This document shows positions 1-11,501 of a DNA stretch of 64,000 bases, piece after piece. Origin of the DNA: Adiantum capillus-veneris (lineage: Eukaryota; Streptophyta; Polypodiopsida; Polypodiales; Pteridaceae); contig CM043965.1 in the NCBI GenBank assembly GCA_014529385.2, forward strand, positions 64,511,190 through 64,575,189. The letters run 5' to 3'. Every line of letters begins with the position of its first letter. The stretch's first letter is position 1. Under the pieces are notes generated by a model, which ran no database searches, was not told where the DNA came from, and saw only the letters and a list, made by a program, of their open reading frames with translations. A program made the translations under genes and the position numbers.

Positions 1-161
1 ATTTGAGAATGCCTCCCCCCCTCCTAGCCGGAGTCCTCCCGGACGACAAGGTATCGCCTCGGTGTATGTGCCATGCATGGAGTAAAAAAATTGTGCTAAT
101 GCTCAGCCGTGTAATGTGGAATATATGATGCATACTCGGTCAATGCATGGAAAAATCAATG

Positions 162-1203
162 CTATGCAAGAGGAGGGTATAAGCAAGATGCTTCTTGGCA
201 TTCGACGTCGAGGTTTCTTGTTTGTTGTTGATTTGGTTGGCGGATTTTCTTTGCAAGTAACAATTGTAACTCTACAGCTCTCTGTTTGATCGTCTTTCTT
301 GCAAAAGTCGTTGGTTTGCTACTACTGTCGAAATGGCCATGGTTGTCTCCTTGGAGAGAATTGTCGTGGCGAAGTTGGCCGTAGTCTTTGTCTCTTTTGC
401 TTTCCATTTGTTTCTTTGTTTTGGAGGTTTTTGTAGGTTTATTGCTACTTCCGCGGTTGGCATTGTTGTGCTGCTGATTGGCACCCACCTAGATCGGTTG
501 CCCGATTTCATATGTAGTGTGTGTCTGCATGCCGATCTTGCTTGTACTGAAGGGAGTTCCTGTTGCTTGGGTTTCGGGATCCAAATGCAAGTCGCATGTA
601 AGTTGTTACTACCGAGCATTCTCTTTGGGATCCATATCTTTTTTATTCCTTGGTTTTTGGTTGAACTGTCTGCTTCTATTGAATTCTTCTTTTGTATTAT
701 GGTTTGTCTGCCATGTCACCTCTATCCTTCCGCACCCATACTTATTTGTCGCGTGTTGATAACCTTGATCTTGGCATTGCGGTCTGTTTCGTTGGATGTT
801 TGTAGTGAACATGGTAGGCAGTTCCCTATTTGTTCGCCATGGGTATCGTGTTGTTCTTTAGTGGCACCCATCCTTTTGGTTCTTTATCCAGTGATTGTGT
901 TTCTACCATCTGGTTCTTTCGGGGTTTCTGATAAAAGGCTACCACCTGTTGTTCTTGTCCATGCTGAATTTTGACTGCATCCGCATTCCAATCTATCTGC
1001 ACATTATACTCTTTTTGCCAAGGTTGTCCCAACAACATGGGGTGTTGTGTGCTCTCATCCTCAACCACATAAAACTTGTGTGAGTAAATATATTGATATA
1101 CTTGTACATGCAATATAATCCAGCCCAATGTTTTCAGCGAATGTGATGTACTACTTTCCAACACTGTGTCTTCATCAAAATTTGTTAGTCGAATAGCATT
1201 TAT
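162..1203 (-). pseudogene. Second protease-like region (active site deleted) and basic tail, copy 1
   Basis: After the integrase the polyprotein continues. In copy 2 this part carries a second retropepsin-like domain with an LLDSGAQ motif. Here the 144 bp coding for it are missing: the sequence passes from ...EDTV directly to LESSTSHSL (junction at about 1,161). The distal block MLLGQPWQKEY is retained (about 1,045-1,010). It is followed by a Gln/Asn/Thr/Lys-rich tail to about 162 with frame changes. The deletion is in frame and bounded by AGTG in copy 2. Confidence 0.75.
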
Positions 1204-2907
1204 TCACAACGGTGATCCACATTGTTGTTGTCGTAGAAGCCATCTTTTTGAAATGCGTTCTTTTGCTGCTGCTTGGGCCTCTTCTCGTATCCTCTGTTTC
1301 TCCTTCATCCGTTGTTTTTCTTGATGGATTTGTTGAAGCATATCCGTTGTTAGTGGTAAATGATACTTTTTTAATCGACACCCACTAATCCAATTTGGCA
1401 TTTCTTCTCCTGCTAATATAGCAAGCTTGACAGCTCCACTTTGTGATAAGTCACTAATCACAAAGGGTCCTATCCCTCGCTTTTTAAGTTTCTTGGCATG
1501 TTGCTTCAAGGTATAAACAAGTACATAATCACCTGTGTTGAACTCTTTCCTACGCACATGCTTGTCAGAAAACTCTTTTTGTCTTCTCTTTTTAGCATAG
1601 ATTGAAGCTACAGCTCTCAATCGAAGTTCATCTAGCTTTTCAAGATCATTTCTTCTTGAAGAGAGCTCGTACCCTATCCATTCTAAGAGTTTCGCCACTC
1701 GTAGAGTTGGAATTAAAAACTCTATGGGTAATATAGTGTTTAGGCCAAACACCATGTTGTACGATGTTGTTCCTATTGATGTTTTGTAAGCTACCCTGTA
1801 TGCCCATAGTGTTGAGTGTAGCTGTTGATCCCAGTCTGTCCTTGACTCTGATACAATTTTAGTGAGAACAGTGCATAGTGTTTTATTTGTGGCCTTAGCT
1901 TGTCCATTTGCCTGTGGATGATATGGAGCAGATTTTCTATGTATGACCATGAATTCCTCTAGCAGATACTCAATGACTTCATTAAGAAAATGTGTTCCTC
2001 GATCACTGACAATTTCTATTGGTAATCCGTATCGTACAAAGACATTATCATACAAAATATGTGCAGTAGTTCATGCGTCTGCTTTTTGTGTTTCCTTGGC
2101 TTCCGCCCATTTTGTGAGATAGTCTGTAGCCACAATGATATATTGGGTATGGGTGCAATATACAGGGGGTGAAATAGGTCCCACAAAATCAATTCCCCAT
2201 TTTGCAATTTCCCTTGCTCCCATCATTGGCCGTAGTGGCATCTCATCTCTCTTTATCGGCACCTTGGTGTGCTGACATGCGTCACAACACTTTACAAACT
2301 CCTCAGCATCCATATGCAAGGTAGGCCACCATATTCCTGCGGTTAAGATCATTTTTGTCGTCTTATCGCCTGAAAAATGGCCTCCACTTATGCCTCCATG
2401 TGCGTATTCTAGAATCAGCATGTATTCACTTTCACTTGCACAGATTCTAAGTTGATTATCCTTTTCTCGCTTATAGAGTTAATTCCCAATTAAATTAAAG
2501 TCGACGCCTCCAGCTCTATAGCCCTTTTCCGTGCTTTTGTTATGTTTTCAGGAAATTTCCTTGTGGTTAAGAAATCAATGATATATTGACCCCATGCAGG
2601 TGCAATGTTTACCTGAAACAATGTCGCGTGATCCACGAGTCGTTTGGCACTACATATAGTACAATTGTTAACATAAGCATGTGTGTCAGCATACATAGTT
2701 GGCCGATAAACCCCTAATTGTTTCAGTCTTTGGTGTGTTTTCATCGTTGAACAATGAAATGTACAATCTTGGACGTGTGCTTCTTCAAGATAACACTCGA
2801 ATTCCTCCGAATTTATACATAATCGTAGAATTTGGTCCGAGCCTAGATGATACAGTCGTCCTGCAATCAGCGTCCTGCAATCAATTGGAAGTTTTTGGCT
2901 TGTCCCA
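1204..2907 (-). pseudogene. Integrase of Ty3 copy 1, catalytic Glu replaced
   Basis: DDE integrase. Two H2C2-like zinc modules precede the core: one at about 2,760-2,630 (ending NNCTICSAKR) and one at about 2,405-2,265 (GISGGHF ... CCDACQHTK). The core shows VATDYLTKW, VSDRGTHF and PYHPQANGQAKATNK. In the last block the catalytic position, Glu in copy 2 and in the family, is Lys (codon at 1,894-1,896), so the enzyme should be inactive. The C-terminal part has the usual DYVLVYTL and GPFVISDLSQSGAVKL blocks and no chromodomain. A TGA at 2,071 also splits the core. Confidence 0.85.
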
Positions 2908-3639
2908 TGAAGGATTGTACTTGTTTCGCATTAGTAGGCCTGGGTAAGTCTACTATGACTCTAATTTTGTCTAGGTCAGTGGTTATGCCATTTCTTGAGA
3001 CAATATGTCCTAAGATGTGGCCTTGCCTAACCATAAAAATACACTTTTTCGGGTTAAGACAGATTCGATATGTTCTGCACTTCTGAAATATCTTTTGTAA
3101 TGGTCAATATGTTCTTCTCGTAGAAGAGAGTGTACACAAAGATCATCCATATATATTTCTAAGAATATTCTCAGGTATTCTTTGAAGGCATGAGTCATTA
3201 ACCTTTTAAAGGTAGCTGGGGCATCGATCAAGCCAAAAGGCATAACTCTATATGCATATATTCCCCATTCTGTGGCAAATGTTGTTTTATGTTGATCCTC
3301 TATTGCAATTGCCAGTTGGTTCTACCCTTAAAATCCATCTAGAAAGGAATAAGCCCGTTTCCCAGCCACCCTCTCAAGTACATGTTCTGTGTGATCGGCA
3401 AGGGATAATTATCCCTTATGGTGGCTGCATTTACTTTTTTGAGGTTCACACACACGCGCAACTTTCCATTCTTTTTGGGGACAACCACAATGGGTGAAAC
3501 CCAATCTGTATGTTTGATTGCATAGATGAATTCAACATCCATTAGCTTGTCAATCTCCTCTTTGATTCGTTTAGCAAATGTGTCATTATATGTGTAAGGA
3601 CGCTGTTTGCTACATTTGGCATCTGATTTCAAAGGAATT
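2908..3639 (-). pseudogene. Reverse transcriptase of Ty3 copy 1, broken
   Basis: RNA-dependent DNA polymerase. Visible blocks are the N-terminal DWVSPIVVVPKKNGKLRVCV (about 3,515-3,455), PFGLIDAPATFKRLM (3,240-3,195) and the catalytic IYMDDL (about 3,155-3,135). Frames change between 3,339 and 3,243 and near 3,010. After the IVSRNGITTDLDKIRVIVDL block and the start of the connection region, the sequence jumps directly to the pre-integrase region at about 2,907. The RNase H domain present in copy 2 (about 48,394-49,020, ~627 bp) is therefore missing. A short GATTGCAGGACG-type duplication lies just past the junction. Confidence 0.85.
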
Positions 3640-4349
3640 GTATGTTGGCATATCTATGGATCAACTCCTTTGAGGTCTTTGTAGGACCATGCAAACACAT
3701 CTTTATACTTCTTGAGAATTTGTGTTAGAAGTTCTTCTTCTTCAGGCTCTAATCAGTTGCGATATAGACCGGCTGAGGCTTTTCACCTCGCTCAGAGAGC
3801 TCTATTGGTTTTGCATTTTCCGGCCCATCGTAAGATTCCTGGTTTATTCTTTCCCTGACTGGTGGGTGTCATTATGATTTTTCTGTCATGGATGGTGAAT
3901 TTTCGATAGTGGGATGGTACATTCATGTTTCCTTTTTCTAACTCCTCCTTACCATCACTTTCTCCCTCAGTAGTCCATACCTCTTGTAATGACCGTTTTA
4001 GTTCTTGGTATTTCTTTTTACACTCCAATTTGGTCCACTCTGGGTCTTTTATTTTTTCATGTTTTGATTGTTGAGATTTTTTTGATTTTGTTTCTGTTTT
4101 AATCTTTCGTACTTGTTTTATTTCCTTTTGCGTTCCTTCCCTTTGAACTTTTGAGAATTTGCATGATATTTGGTCTTTTACACAATCCTCTACTTTGACA
4201 AACATTGGATAGTGAGTTCTATCTTTTATCCTGGGCATCAGGTTCTCTCTCATTTTGTTTTCTTCTCGTTTTTTCCTATAGCGTTCTTGGCGTCTAGGGT
4301 GCTGATTGGAAAAATCATAAAACTTGATATTAGCTGTTTTCTCCCCACG
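3640..4349 (-). pseudogene. Basic linker between protease and RT, copy 1
   Basis: Decayed Lys/Glu-rich segment (clearest 4,253-3,792) joining protease to reverse transcriptase. It matches 46,900-47,530 of copy 2, which ends in an acidic block, a conserved lead-in to RT in Ty3 polyproteins. No domain is recognised. Confidence 0.6.
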
Positions 4350-6271
4350 CTAGCTTGAGCTGTCTGAACACTCGTTATCTGCATCGTTATTTACCTCCAG
4401 ATGCTCAGAGGAGTTATAAAACTCTTCTTGTTTTGGTGGTTCTACAATTTCATCTTCTGCTGGTATAAGGTTTACCATGTAATAGGGTAGCACATCATAG
4501 CCGTCCTTATCGCAAAATTTTGTCGTTGGGCTATCTGTAATGGTACAGACATCCAATGTTGCTAGTATGTGTTCCCATTCCAGAGGTTCTAAGGCATCTT
4601 CGGGTAAAGGTTCTGGAATATAATCCTTGTCCTCAATAGCTCTTTCTAAGACGCATTCCTCTCTTTTTAAGCTCCCACAATGTGAATCTTCGCACATCCA
4701 TAGCTCCTTTTTTTGCCCTAACCATGCTGGGAGTTCGGACCCTACCAATGTAGCTGAATCAAACTCTTCCACTGGTGTTTGGTTAACATCTTTGTAACTA
4801 TGGTCTTTTAGGTGTATTTTGGTTGTAGTCTCACCATGTCTGAGGTATATGTGGTCGTAACCCCAATCCTGGACCATCTTTAATTGTCTCATGAATGGTC
4901 TTCCCAAGATGATCTCGTAATTGTTCTTTTTGTTGAAATCCACTATTGCAATGTATGCTCATACTCAATTCCGCACAAGGTGACAATTATTTTTTCTAAA
5001 AGTCCTAGAGGCTTTTCCATGAACCCATCTGCCAGTTGCAATTTCATTCTGGTAGCTCTCAAAGCTGGTTTTCCCCATTTTTTCTAGATTTTCTTAGTGG
5101 CGATAGCGACTCCTGCTCCACTGTCAAGAATAGCTTTGGAAACTACTCCTTGGAATTCTGCTGGTAGCGTGGTGTTTCCATCTTCTCCCTTGCAATATTC
5201 TCCAACCTTGTTTAAAGATACTGGCCTAGTGTTTAGTTGAGGCTTGTCCAATTCTCTAATCCCTTCTTGAAGCTTCGAGGTGGGGTCTTTTACTCCAAAT
5301 TTTTCTAAGCATTTGCCTACGGTGGTCCACATGTTTGGCCGTAGCCTTAGGAGTTCGGCTAATGTGATTGTGCATGCCACAGGGATGGACAATAGCTCAA
5401 TTCAACCCTTGTGAATCCATCACTCTGTTAGAAGAAAGTCTTTGAGATGGGATTGCTCTCACCTCAAACTTGGATTCACACTCCCCTAGGTAAGAGGGTA
5501 GAGTTTTCAGCGAGTCTGGTTGGCTGTGCCCCTAACTAATTGATCCCTGGTCCCCCCCTTGTGAATGCATATCAAATTTCATTTGTAATCTTGCCTCAAA
5601 TTCTTCAATAGGAGGTAAGATCTCATTTTTCTCTTTTCTCGTGCTATTCATTTGGTAACTCACCCTGTTAGCTTCGTTGGCATCACGGATTTCCTTCCAC
5701 AAATCATCTAGACCGTTACAATCCTTACCCATTTCTACCAATGTTTTATGTTGAAAACCATCAATTGTCTCATCTGTTGTATTTGGCACTATGATAGGTT
5801 CCCTCTTAGACTCAGAGGCAGTCGTGAGTCTCTCCTTCATTTCTAATTGTTTCTCTAAGGTTGGTTTGATAGGGGTTGGAGCTGGTACTTCGTGCCAACT
5901 TGCAGGTTTACCAAGCGGGTTTCTATCAAGGATTGAGCTGTTTCAATCATATTTCGACACATTTCCAACCTTTGTTTTTCTTTTTTGGCATATGGATAAG
6001 TCATCCATCTTTGCTCTTGGGTTTGGTTGTTTTTGAGTCTGGCTTCGTATGCTTTTAAAAGTGCATGTAACTGCTCATTTACCTTTTTTGCCAGCAATGA
6101 TCCCCCTGATCCTGCACTTTTGGGTTCTACTATTTCCTTGGGTGCTATGGTTACTGCAGTGTGTGAGCTTAGACTAGCTAGATCCTCTAACCGCTCTAAT
6201 ATATCCTTCGTGTGTTTTAACTCCTCGGATAGAGCTGTTTGCTCTCGTTCTCTCCTGGCTTTCATACGCGC
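4350..6271 (-). pseudogene. Protease region of Ty3 copy 1 pol, broken
   Basis: Aspartic protease that would process the gag-pol precursor. A charged, helical linker (6,271-5,530, rich in Lys/Glu/Arg/Gln) leads to the retropepsin core. Its active-site block ILDSGAGVAIATK is at about 5,135-5,090 and the distal block IILGRPFMRQL at about 4,915-4,880. After the active site comes a TAG codon that is also present at the same place in copy 2. An acidic stretch rich in Glu/Asp (4,760-4,350) follows. Several frames are needed to read it through. Confidence 0.8.
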
Positions 6272-7415
6272 TGTGAGCGGGATGGAAACACACACAACAC
6301 CTCTATAATGACCCGACACACACTCTTGGGATGATACACACACACATTATGGGGCACCACTCGGCTTACACAACCAGCCTGGCCGAGACAGGAAACACAC
6401 AGATGGAGTGAGAAGAGAGAGATTTTCCACTTGCCCACTCAACACTCACACATACACACTCACACACACACACTCTCAATTCAGCTCAAAGGAGGCAAAT
6501 TATTTTTTTTTAGACTCAATGAAGCTCAGCCCAACACCAATGGGGCAAATAGTTTACACAGTATTGAGGAAATACACCAGATACAACCACAAAGTTAAGC
6601 AGAGGCTTCACTCACCGGAGAAGATTACACAGAAAAACAGTAGAAAATCTGTGAGGAATTTGGCAAAATGGACAGTGCCATTGCGTCCGGAACGCCCAAA
6701 AACCCCACCCTACTATGTCACAGTGCTCAAATCCGACCTCGGATGAGCAGTTTAGGGCCAAAAAATGCTCCAAAAACAGCAAAAACACACTTGCGGTTGT
6801 TCCTCCTCTCTTCTCCACGTTTTTTCTGGTCTTCTCTCTATTTTTTCAGTTCCCACACTTAGCTTTATTATTTGGGCACCCTTGGCCTTTTAGATGACCC
6901 CAAACGGACCCCAAACAGGCCAAAAACTGACCTCGCAGTGCATAGTTGTCACCTTTTTGCATCATCCGCACACCTGGCACTCAGTTTTTCCCAATGATGC
7001 ATCCCGCAACCACGTGAATTGGCCCCAGAAAGTGGTCCTCATGATGACCTTTCTGCATAAGTATCACAAGAAAACACCCACGTCGTGTCCATACTTCTCC
7101 GCGTGCAAGTATTGACCCCGTTCGACCTCCTTACGCCACTCGATGCCATCTGACGCACCTGCTTACCTCATGTCGTCGGCCCGCGGATAGATTACTCGAG
7201 AGTTTTTACGCGCTACCAACTCCTCCTTATTGTAGAAAAAACACAGTGGTACTGGTAATAGTGAAAATCGATGCACTATGTACACCCTGTCCTACTTGTA
7301 CACATGTGGGCCCCACATAACCACCTGGCTCTGAAAAATGGGCAATTCTTTATTTGATGCACCATGCATGTATATGTACATATGCGCAATCCCTTGCTCC
7401 AAAAAAATCCTCACA
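6272..7415. mobile_element. 1,144-bp TG...CA insertion, probably a solo LTR
   Basis: Copy 2 of the Ty3 element reads straight through this site, so the segment is an insertion. It starts TGTGAG and ends CTCACA, a 6-bp terminal inverted repeat with TG...CA ends. It is flanked by a 4-bp duplication GCGC (6,268-6,271 and 7,416-7,419). Removing it with one GCGC restores the length of the copy 2 sequence, with one base different. It has no convincing ORF, only a short CA-rich tract near 6,430-6,475. A solo LTR of an unrelated element fits best; a non-autonomous DNA element is the alternative. It interrupts the gag-protease frame. Confidence 0.75.
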
Positions 7416-7419
7416 GCGC

Positions 7420-10130
7420 CTTTCTAGCTTTCCAAGTGCTTCTCTAATTTTTCATTTCTGAACTTGGGGCATCGGTTTTTGGCTCTTTAATTATGGGTTC
7501 ATTCGTCATTCTTTGAGCTTGGGCTCGTGTCAGTGTCTGAATAGGTATTACTGTCTCGTTTTATGAACCTCCACTGGAAGGCACTGCTTCCAGCATATTC
7601 ATGGTATTTTTTGCTCCTTTGCTCGGGTTCTTAGGGCAATCAGGAATCAAATGAGTAATTCCACACTCGGTGCAATATGCGTTGACTCTAATGATTTCAT
7701 CATGAGGACAATCTCTTAGCCAATGGTCTCCACCACACTTTTAGCAGGGTCCCTTAGGCTGTTGAGGTGCTCCTTGAGCTCCTCTTTGTTGGTATGCATG
7801 TCTCTGCCCGCCCATGCCTCCATTCGCTATGAACAAAAATGTTCGTTCATCCAAGCTATATCTTCCTTCTCTTCCTGCCTGTGCAGCTATTGGTGGTCCT
7901 GCACTTCCCATCATGCTCCAAGGTTCTGGTGTTGGGGATTCTTCCAGTGGATAATAAATAGGATTTGCATCATATCCATTGGGATCTTCATAATATGCAT
8001 GCATAGGCACCAAATCCTTATCTTCTGGTTTGGTTACGGTTGGTATGTATCTTATGCCGATTGGTCGTAATCCTGGTAGGGGTGGTTGCTGCCCCAACAC
8101 TGGTTGTGGTCTTTCTACACCTACAGGTCCTGGTAGGTTGCCTGCTTGATACCTAGGCATCGGTGGAAGTTGAGGAGATGCTACCTGATTCTGAGGAGCA
8201 TAAGGTCTCTCTCTCACATATCCCTTGTTATAATAATGTTCCTCCGTCACATGGTTTGTCCATTTTTATTCAATAGCACATCACTTTGGATTTTTTACGC
8301 TGAGGTTTGGCATACAGGTTAATCTTTTTTAGCACTTCCTCTACAAGCTGCTCCTGGCTTACAGCTAGTTCTCCTTTCGGTGTTGTCTTAGGGAACTTGC
8401 TTCCACTTTGTTGTGAGGATAGATCGTGATCAAGATTCTTGAATTCACCCTCCTTGTAGACCGCACAATTGTCTACCAGGTAAAGAGCCTCCTTAGTTAA
8501 CTCATTTAACGTCATGCTCCTCTTCATATGTAAGTTCTTCTAGAGATCTGCATTCCTTAGTCCTTGGATAAATATAAGCATAAGTCTGGACTGAGTTGGC
8601 AGTTCTTCCACAGGGTAGAACTTAACATATCTTTTTAGTCGTAGGGCTGTCTTTCGCACAGACTCCCCTTCTTTCTGTTTGAATTTATGGATTTGTGAGA
8701 CTATATTATGAGCTATCCCCCTTTGTGTGAATTCCTCAATAAACTCGTCAAACACCTCCTCCATAGACTCAAAGTCTCTACGCTCCACAAAGTCAAACCA
8801 AGTAGCAGCATCATCTTCTAGGGTCAGTCCAAACCCTGCAAATTGGGTAGGGAAGTTTAACACCTCTTTAGCTCTAATTACACGCACAAAGGCTGCTACA
8901 TGATCCCTAGGATCTCTGTTTCCTGTGTATTTCTTGTTTACCCAGTTTTGCACCTGAGAAGGTCTAATTCTACGATGGTCTACAAATCTCATCATAGGTT
9001 CTCCTCGTCCCAATCGATATACCTCCTCTGGCCTTCGGTAGTGGGTGGTTTCCTCTCCCAGTGATGCTCCTAAGCCATAATTTTTGACGGTCTTTGCAAG
9101 AGATGGTTCATCTCTTTGAACTCGTTCTATGGGTTGTCTTCCAAGCTCTGTTGACCCTTGAGTTTTTGGCTTACTTTCACCTTGATACCGTGAATAGAGT
9201 GGTGGTTCTTGTAATTCCCTTAGCCCTTGTGCGGTTGGATAACCATCTCGATTTTGGTCTTGTTCTAATGTTGCACTCTATCGAAGCCATGCCTGCAATG
9301 ATGGTTGGGTTGCTGGTTGGTTATGGTAGTTGAACGTCTGTTGTCGGGTAGAATGTGAGGTCGCGTCATACTCTTCTAAAAATGGATTTGTCGAATTGCT
9401 AGGGGTGTAGGAAACCCTTGGCACTTCTTTGGGGGCATATGTTGATGCTTCTAGAACTGTTGCCTTTTCTACCTCCTCTGGGAGAATACATTTGTATTCT
9501 CGCCCGTACCTATCAACAAAAACGATATCCTTCCCCATAGCAATTTCATAAGAGAATAAGTAAAGAACCTTGTCTTTGCTTAATTCGTTTGGGTAGGGTT
9601 CTTTGCACCAAAAGTAAGAGACTATTCCCTCGCTCTCATGCTTGTAAATTCCCACATTCTCCTTATAAGTAGAGACCGTGGTTGTTTTCTTATCATACAT
9701 AAAAAGAGCTCCAGGTCGATCAATGTTTGGAGGCGGTTCTTGAGTTTCTGAAACCATTTTTCCTTTTGCCACTTTATCTCCATATCTATTGTAATCCTCA
9801 GCGTTACTAACTATCAGATAGTGGTTCCCCTTTTCATCTCGGAATATACAAATTATATCCAATATCTGAGCAGGTCTTTCTTTAATATAAATACACTTCC
9901 GTCCTTGATAGTCAGAATAAACTAGGGCTCCCCTAGAGTTTGTTCCTTCTAAGAAGATTATAGTGAACTTGGAATCGTTCAAAGGATTTAGGGAGGTGCT
10001 TCCTCCTAGCATTGGTCCTTCATCGAAGAAACCTCCTGGCTGTTGACTACCCATCATGAAGAAGGACTTATCTGATGAAGTGTCAGTATCACTACCCTCC
10101 TTAATGATCGGTGCTAATGGATCTAGCCTT
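7420..10130 (-). pseudogene. gag: gag of Ty3 copy 1, broken
   Basis: Structural polyprotein for the virus-like particle. The first block (about 10,057-9,278) is a beta-rich N-terminal domain I do not recognise. The second (9,013-8,540) has the signature of the retrotransposon gag family: GNRDPRDHVAAF, the DDAATWF block, and RLKRYVKFYP. The last part (8,250-7,600) is Pro/Gln/Tyr-rich and ends in two CX2CX3HX4C zinc knuckles, the second reading CTECGITHLIPNC. The first knuckle is hit by a nonsense codon, Cys-stop-Lys-Cys at about 7,741, where copy 2 has Tyr. In-frame stops at 9,278 and 8,540 and a frame change near 8,260 also break the frame. The first ATG after the last upstream stop is at 10,057, but the frame is open from about 10,127, so the true start is uncertain. 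Confidence 0.8.
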
Positions 10131-10634
10131 GCCTAAGTTACACTCTCTTCGGTGGACACTAAGCTACCTTGATCACTGCCACATTTTGATCTCTAAGAAT
10201 GTGTCTTCCTGATCTTAAATTCATCAAACTTAGCAATGCAACTTATCACAAATCCAACCACTCACCTGGTAAAGGATCAATTTCTGCCCAACTTCTTGCT
10301 TTGCCACTAAATATACCTGTACACAAGCGTTTAATTTCGGCAATCAAATCAAAGCATTAGAGGTAGTCTTAGTAATGATTGGTATAACTGGAGGGTTAAC
10401 CGCAACCACTATTGTATTTTATACACTTCTGATGTTCTGATTGGGTCTGCCAATTTGGAACTGTACTTCCCTCGGATGTTGGACATTTTACATGGAAAGT
10501 CTTAATTTCGTCTTTGCTCCGTCAAAAGGTCAAACAAGGTCCAATTTCACTTCTGAAAGAATTTTTGGAGCCCTCAAGTCAATTGGAACATCACCCTATA
10601 TCCTCAGTCAGCTTTTCTCTTCACTAAGCCCCTG

Positions 10635-10660
10635 TAGACATCCTACACGTAGGATGTCTA
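10635..10660. repeat. Palindrome, 12-bp arms
   Basis: TAGACATCCTAC and GTAGGATGTCTA separated by AC: perfect 12-bp inverted arms with a two-base centre. First clear member of the element's palindrome family. Confidence 0.9.
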
Positions 10661-10909
10661 TCTGCTTTGTTTTGCCTGGAGTTCGCACTATGGATTACCC
10701 TTGATGTGCTGAGTCCACAGCTGTTTTGACTTTTTGATTTGGACTCCTATAAGTTGGTCAATTGATCAGAAATCTATTCCAACAGCCTGATATTGGTCTG
10801 ACCAGTCAAATCAACTCCAATTTGGACCAAAATTGACTAGGAGGCTTGCCTCAGGCTATACAACACCCTGCTGTGCCTACAATAAATTTCTGGCTTCAAT
10901 TTCATGCAT

Positions 10910-10935
10910 TAGACATTCTTTGCGTAGCATGTCTA
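10910..10935. repeat. Degenerate palindrome of the same family
   Basis: TAGACATTCT...AGCATGTCTA, with the same ends as the member at 10,635 and three or four substitutions inside the arms. Confidence 0.7.
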
Positions 10936-11037
10936 ATTGCCCAAAATAGCTTCAAATGCAAAGCACAGACTCCTCTTAAGGTGCTGATCACTTTGGCATG
11001 CTCAAATCAGGGTTTGGAGTGCTAAATCACACAGAAC

Positions 11038-11057
11038 ACATCCTACGCGTAGGATGT
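11038..11057. repeat. Perfect 20-bp palindrome
   Basis: ACATCCTACGCGTAGGATGT is its own reverse complement. It belongs to the same family as 10,635 and 54,185. Confidence 0.9.
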
Positions 11058-11476
11058 CTATTTGGTCTGTTTGACCCCAAACTTGAGCCATAGCTTCCCC
11101 TTGATGTCAGTAACCCAGTGCTATGCTTAGATTTTAGTTTGGATTTCAAAAGACCCCAATTTTAGCTTTCCTAGCCCTTTTCAGTCAAAAATGCTAAGGC
11201 CTGCTTAAAACCCAATTTTCTCACCCAATTGAGATGAAACCTTTCTCAGGCACTCAATAAATCATGCAGATCATGCTGATGCAGCCATCCTATGGTTTTG
11301 GTCTTAAAATAATGCCTTGGCACAATTTGGGTAGGATGTCTGGCAATTTTTGTCTATCTGGCCTTATCCTGTCAAGATATGGTCAAACTTCCACTTTCCA
11401 GGTGAAAATAGGGTAAAACCTACCTTCTAAACACACTGGTCAACTCAGAATTTCTAATTTCCACCAAATCACCCTA

Positions 11477-11501
11477 TAGACATTCTACGCATAGGATGTC
11501 T
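11477..11501. repeat. Near-perfect palindrome of the same family
   Basis: TAGACATTCTACGC followed by ATAGGATGTCT. One or two changes from the family consensus AGACATCCTACGCGTAGGATGTCT. Confidence 0.8.

Noticed and set aside
6272-7415. Spliceosomal intron in the Ty3 pol
   Set aside because: A GTGAGG donor and CACAG acceptor can be drawn, but splicing would leave four extra bases relative to copy 2. The GCGC duplication and TG...CA ends fit insertion exactly.
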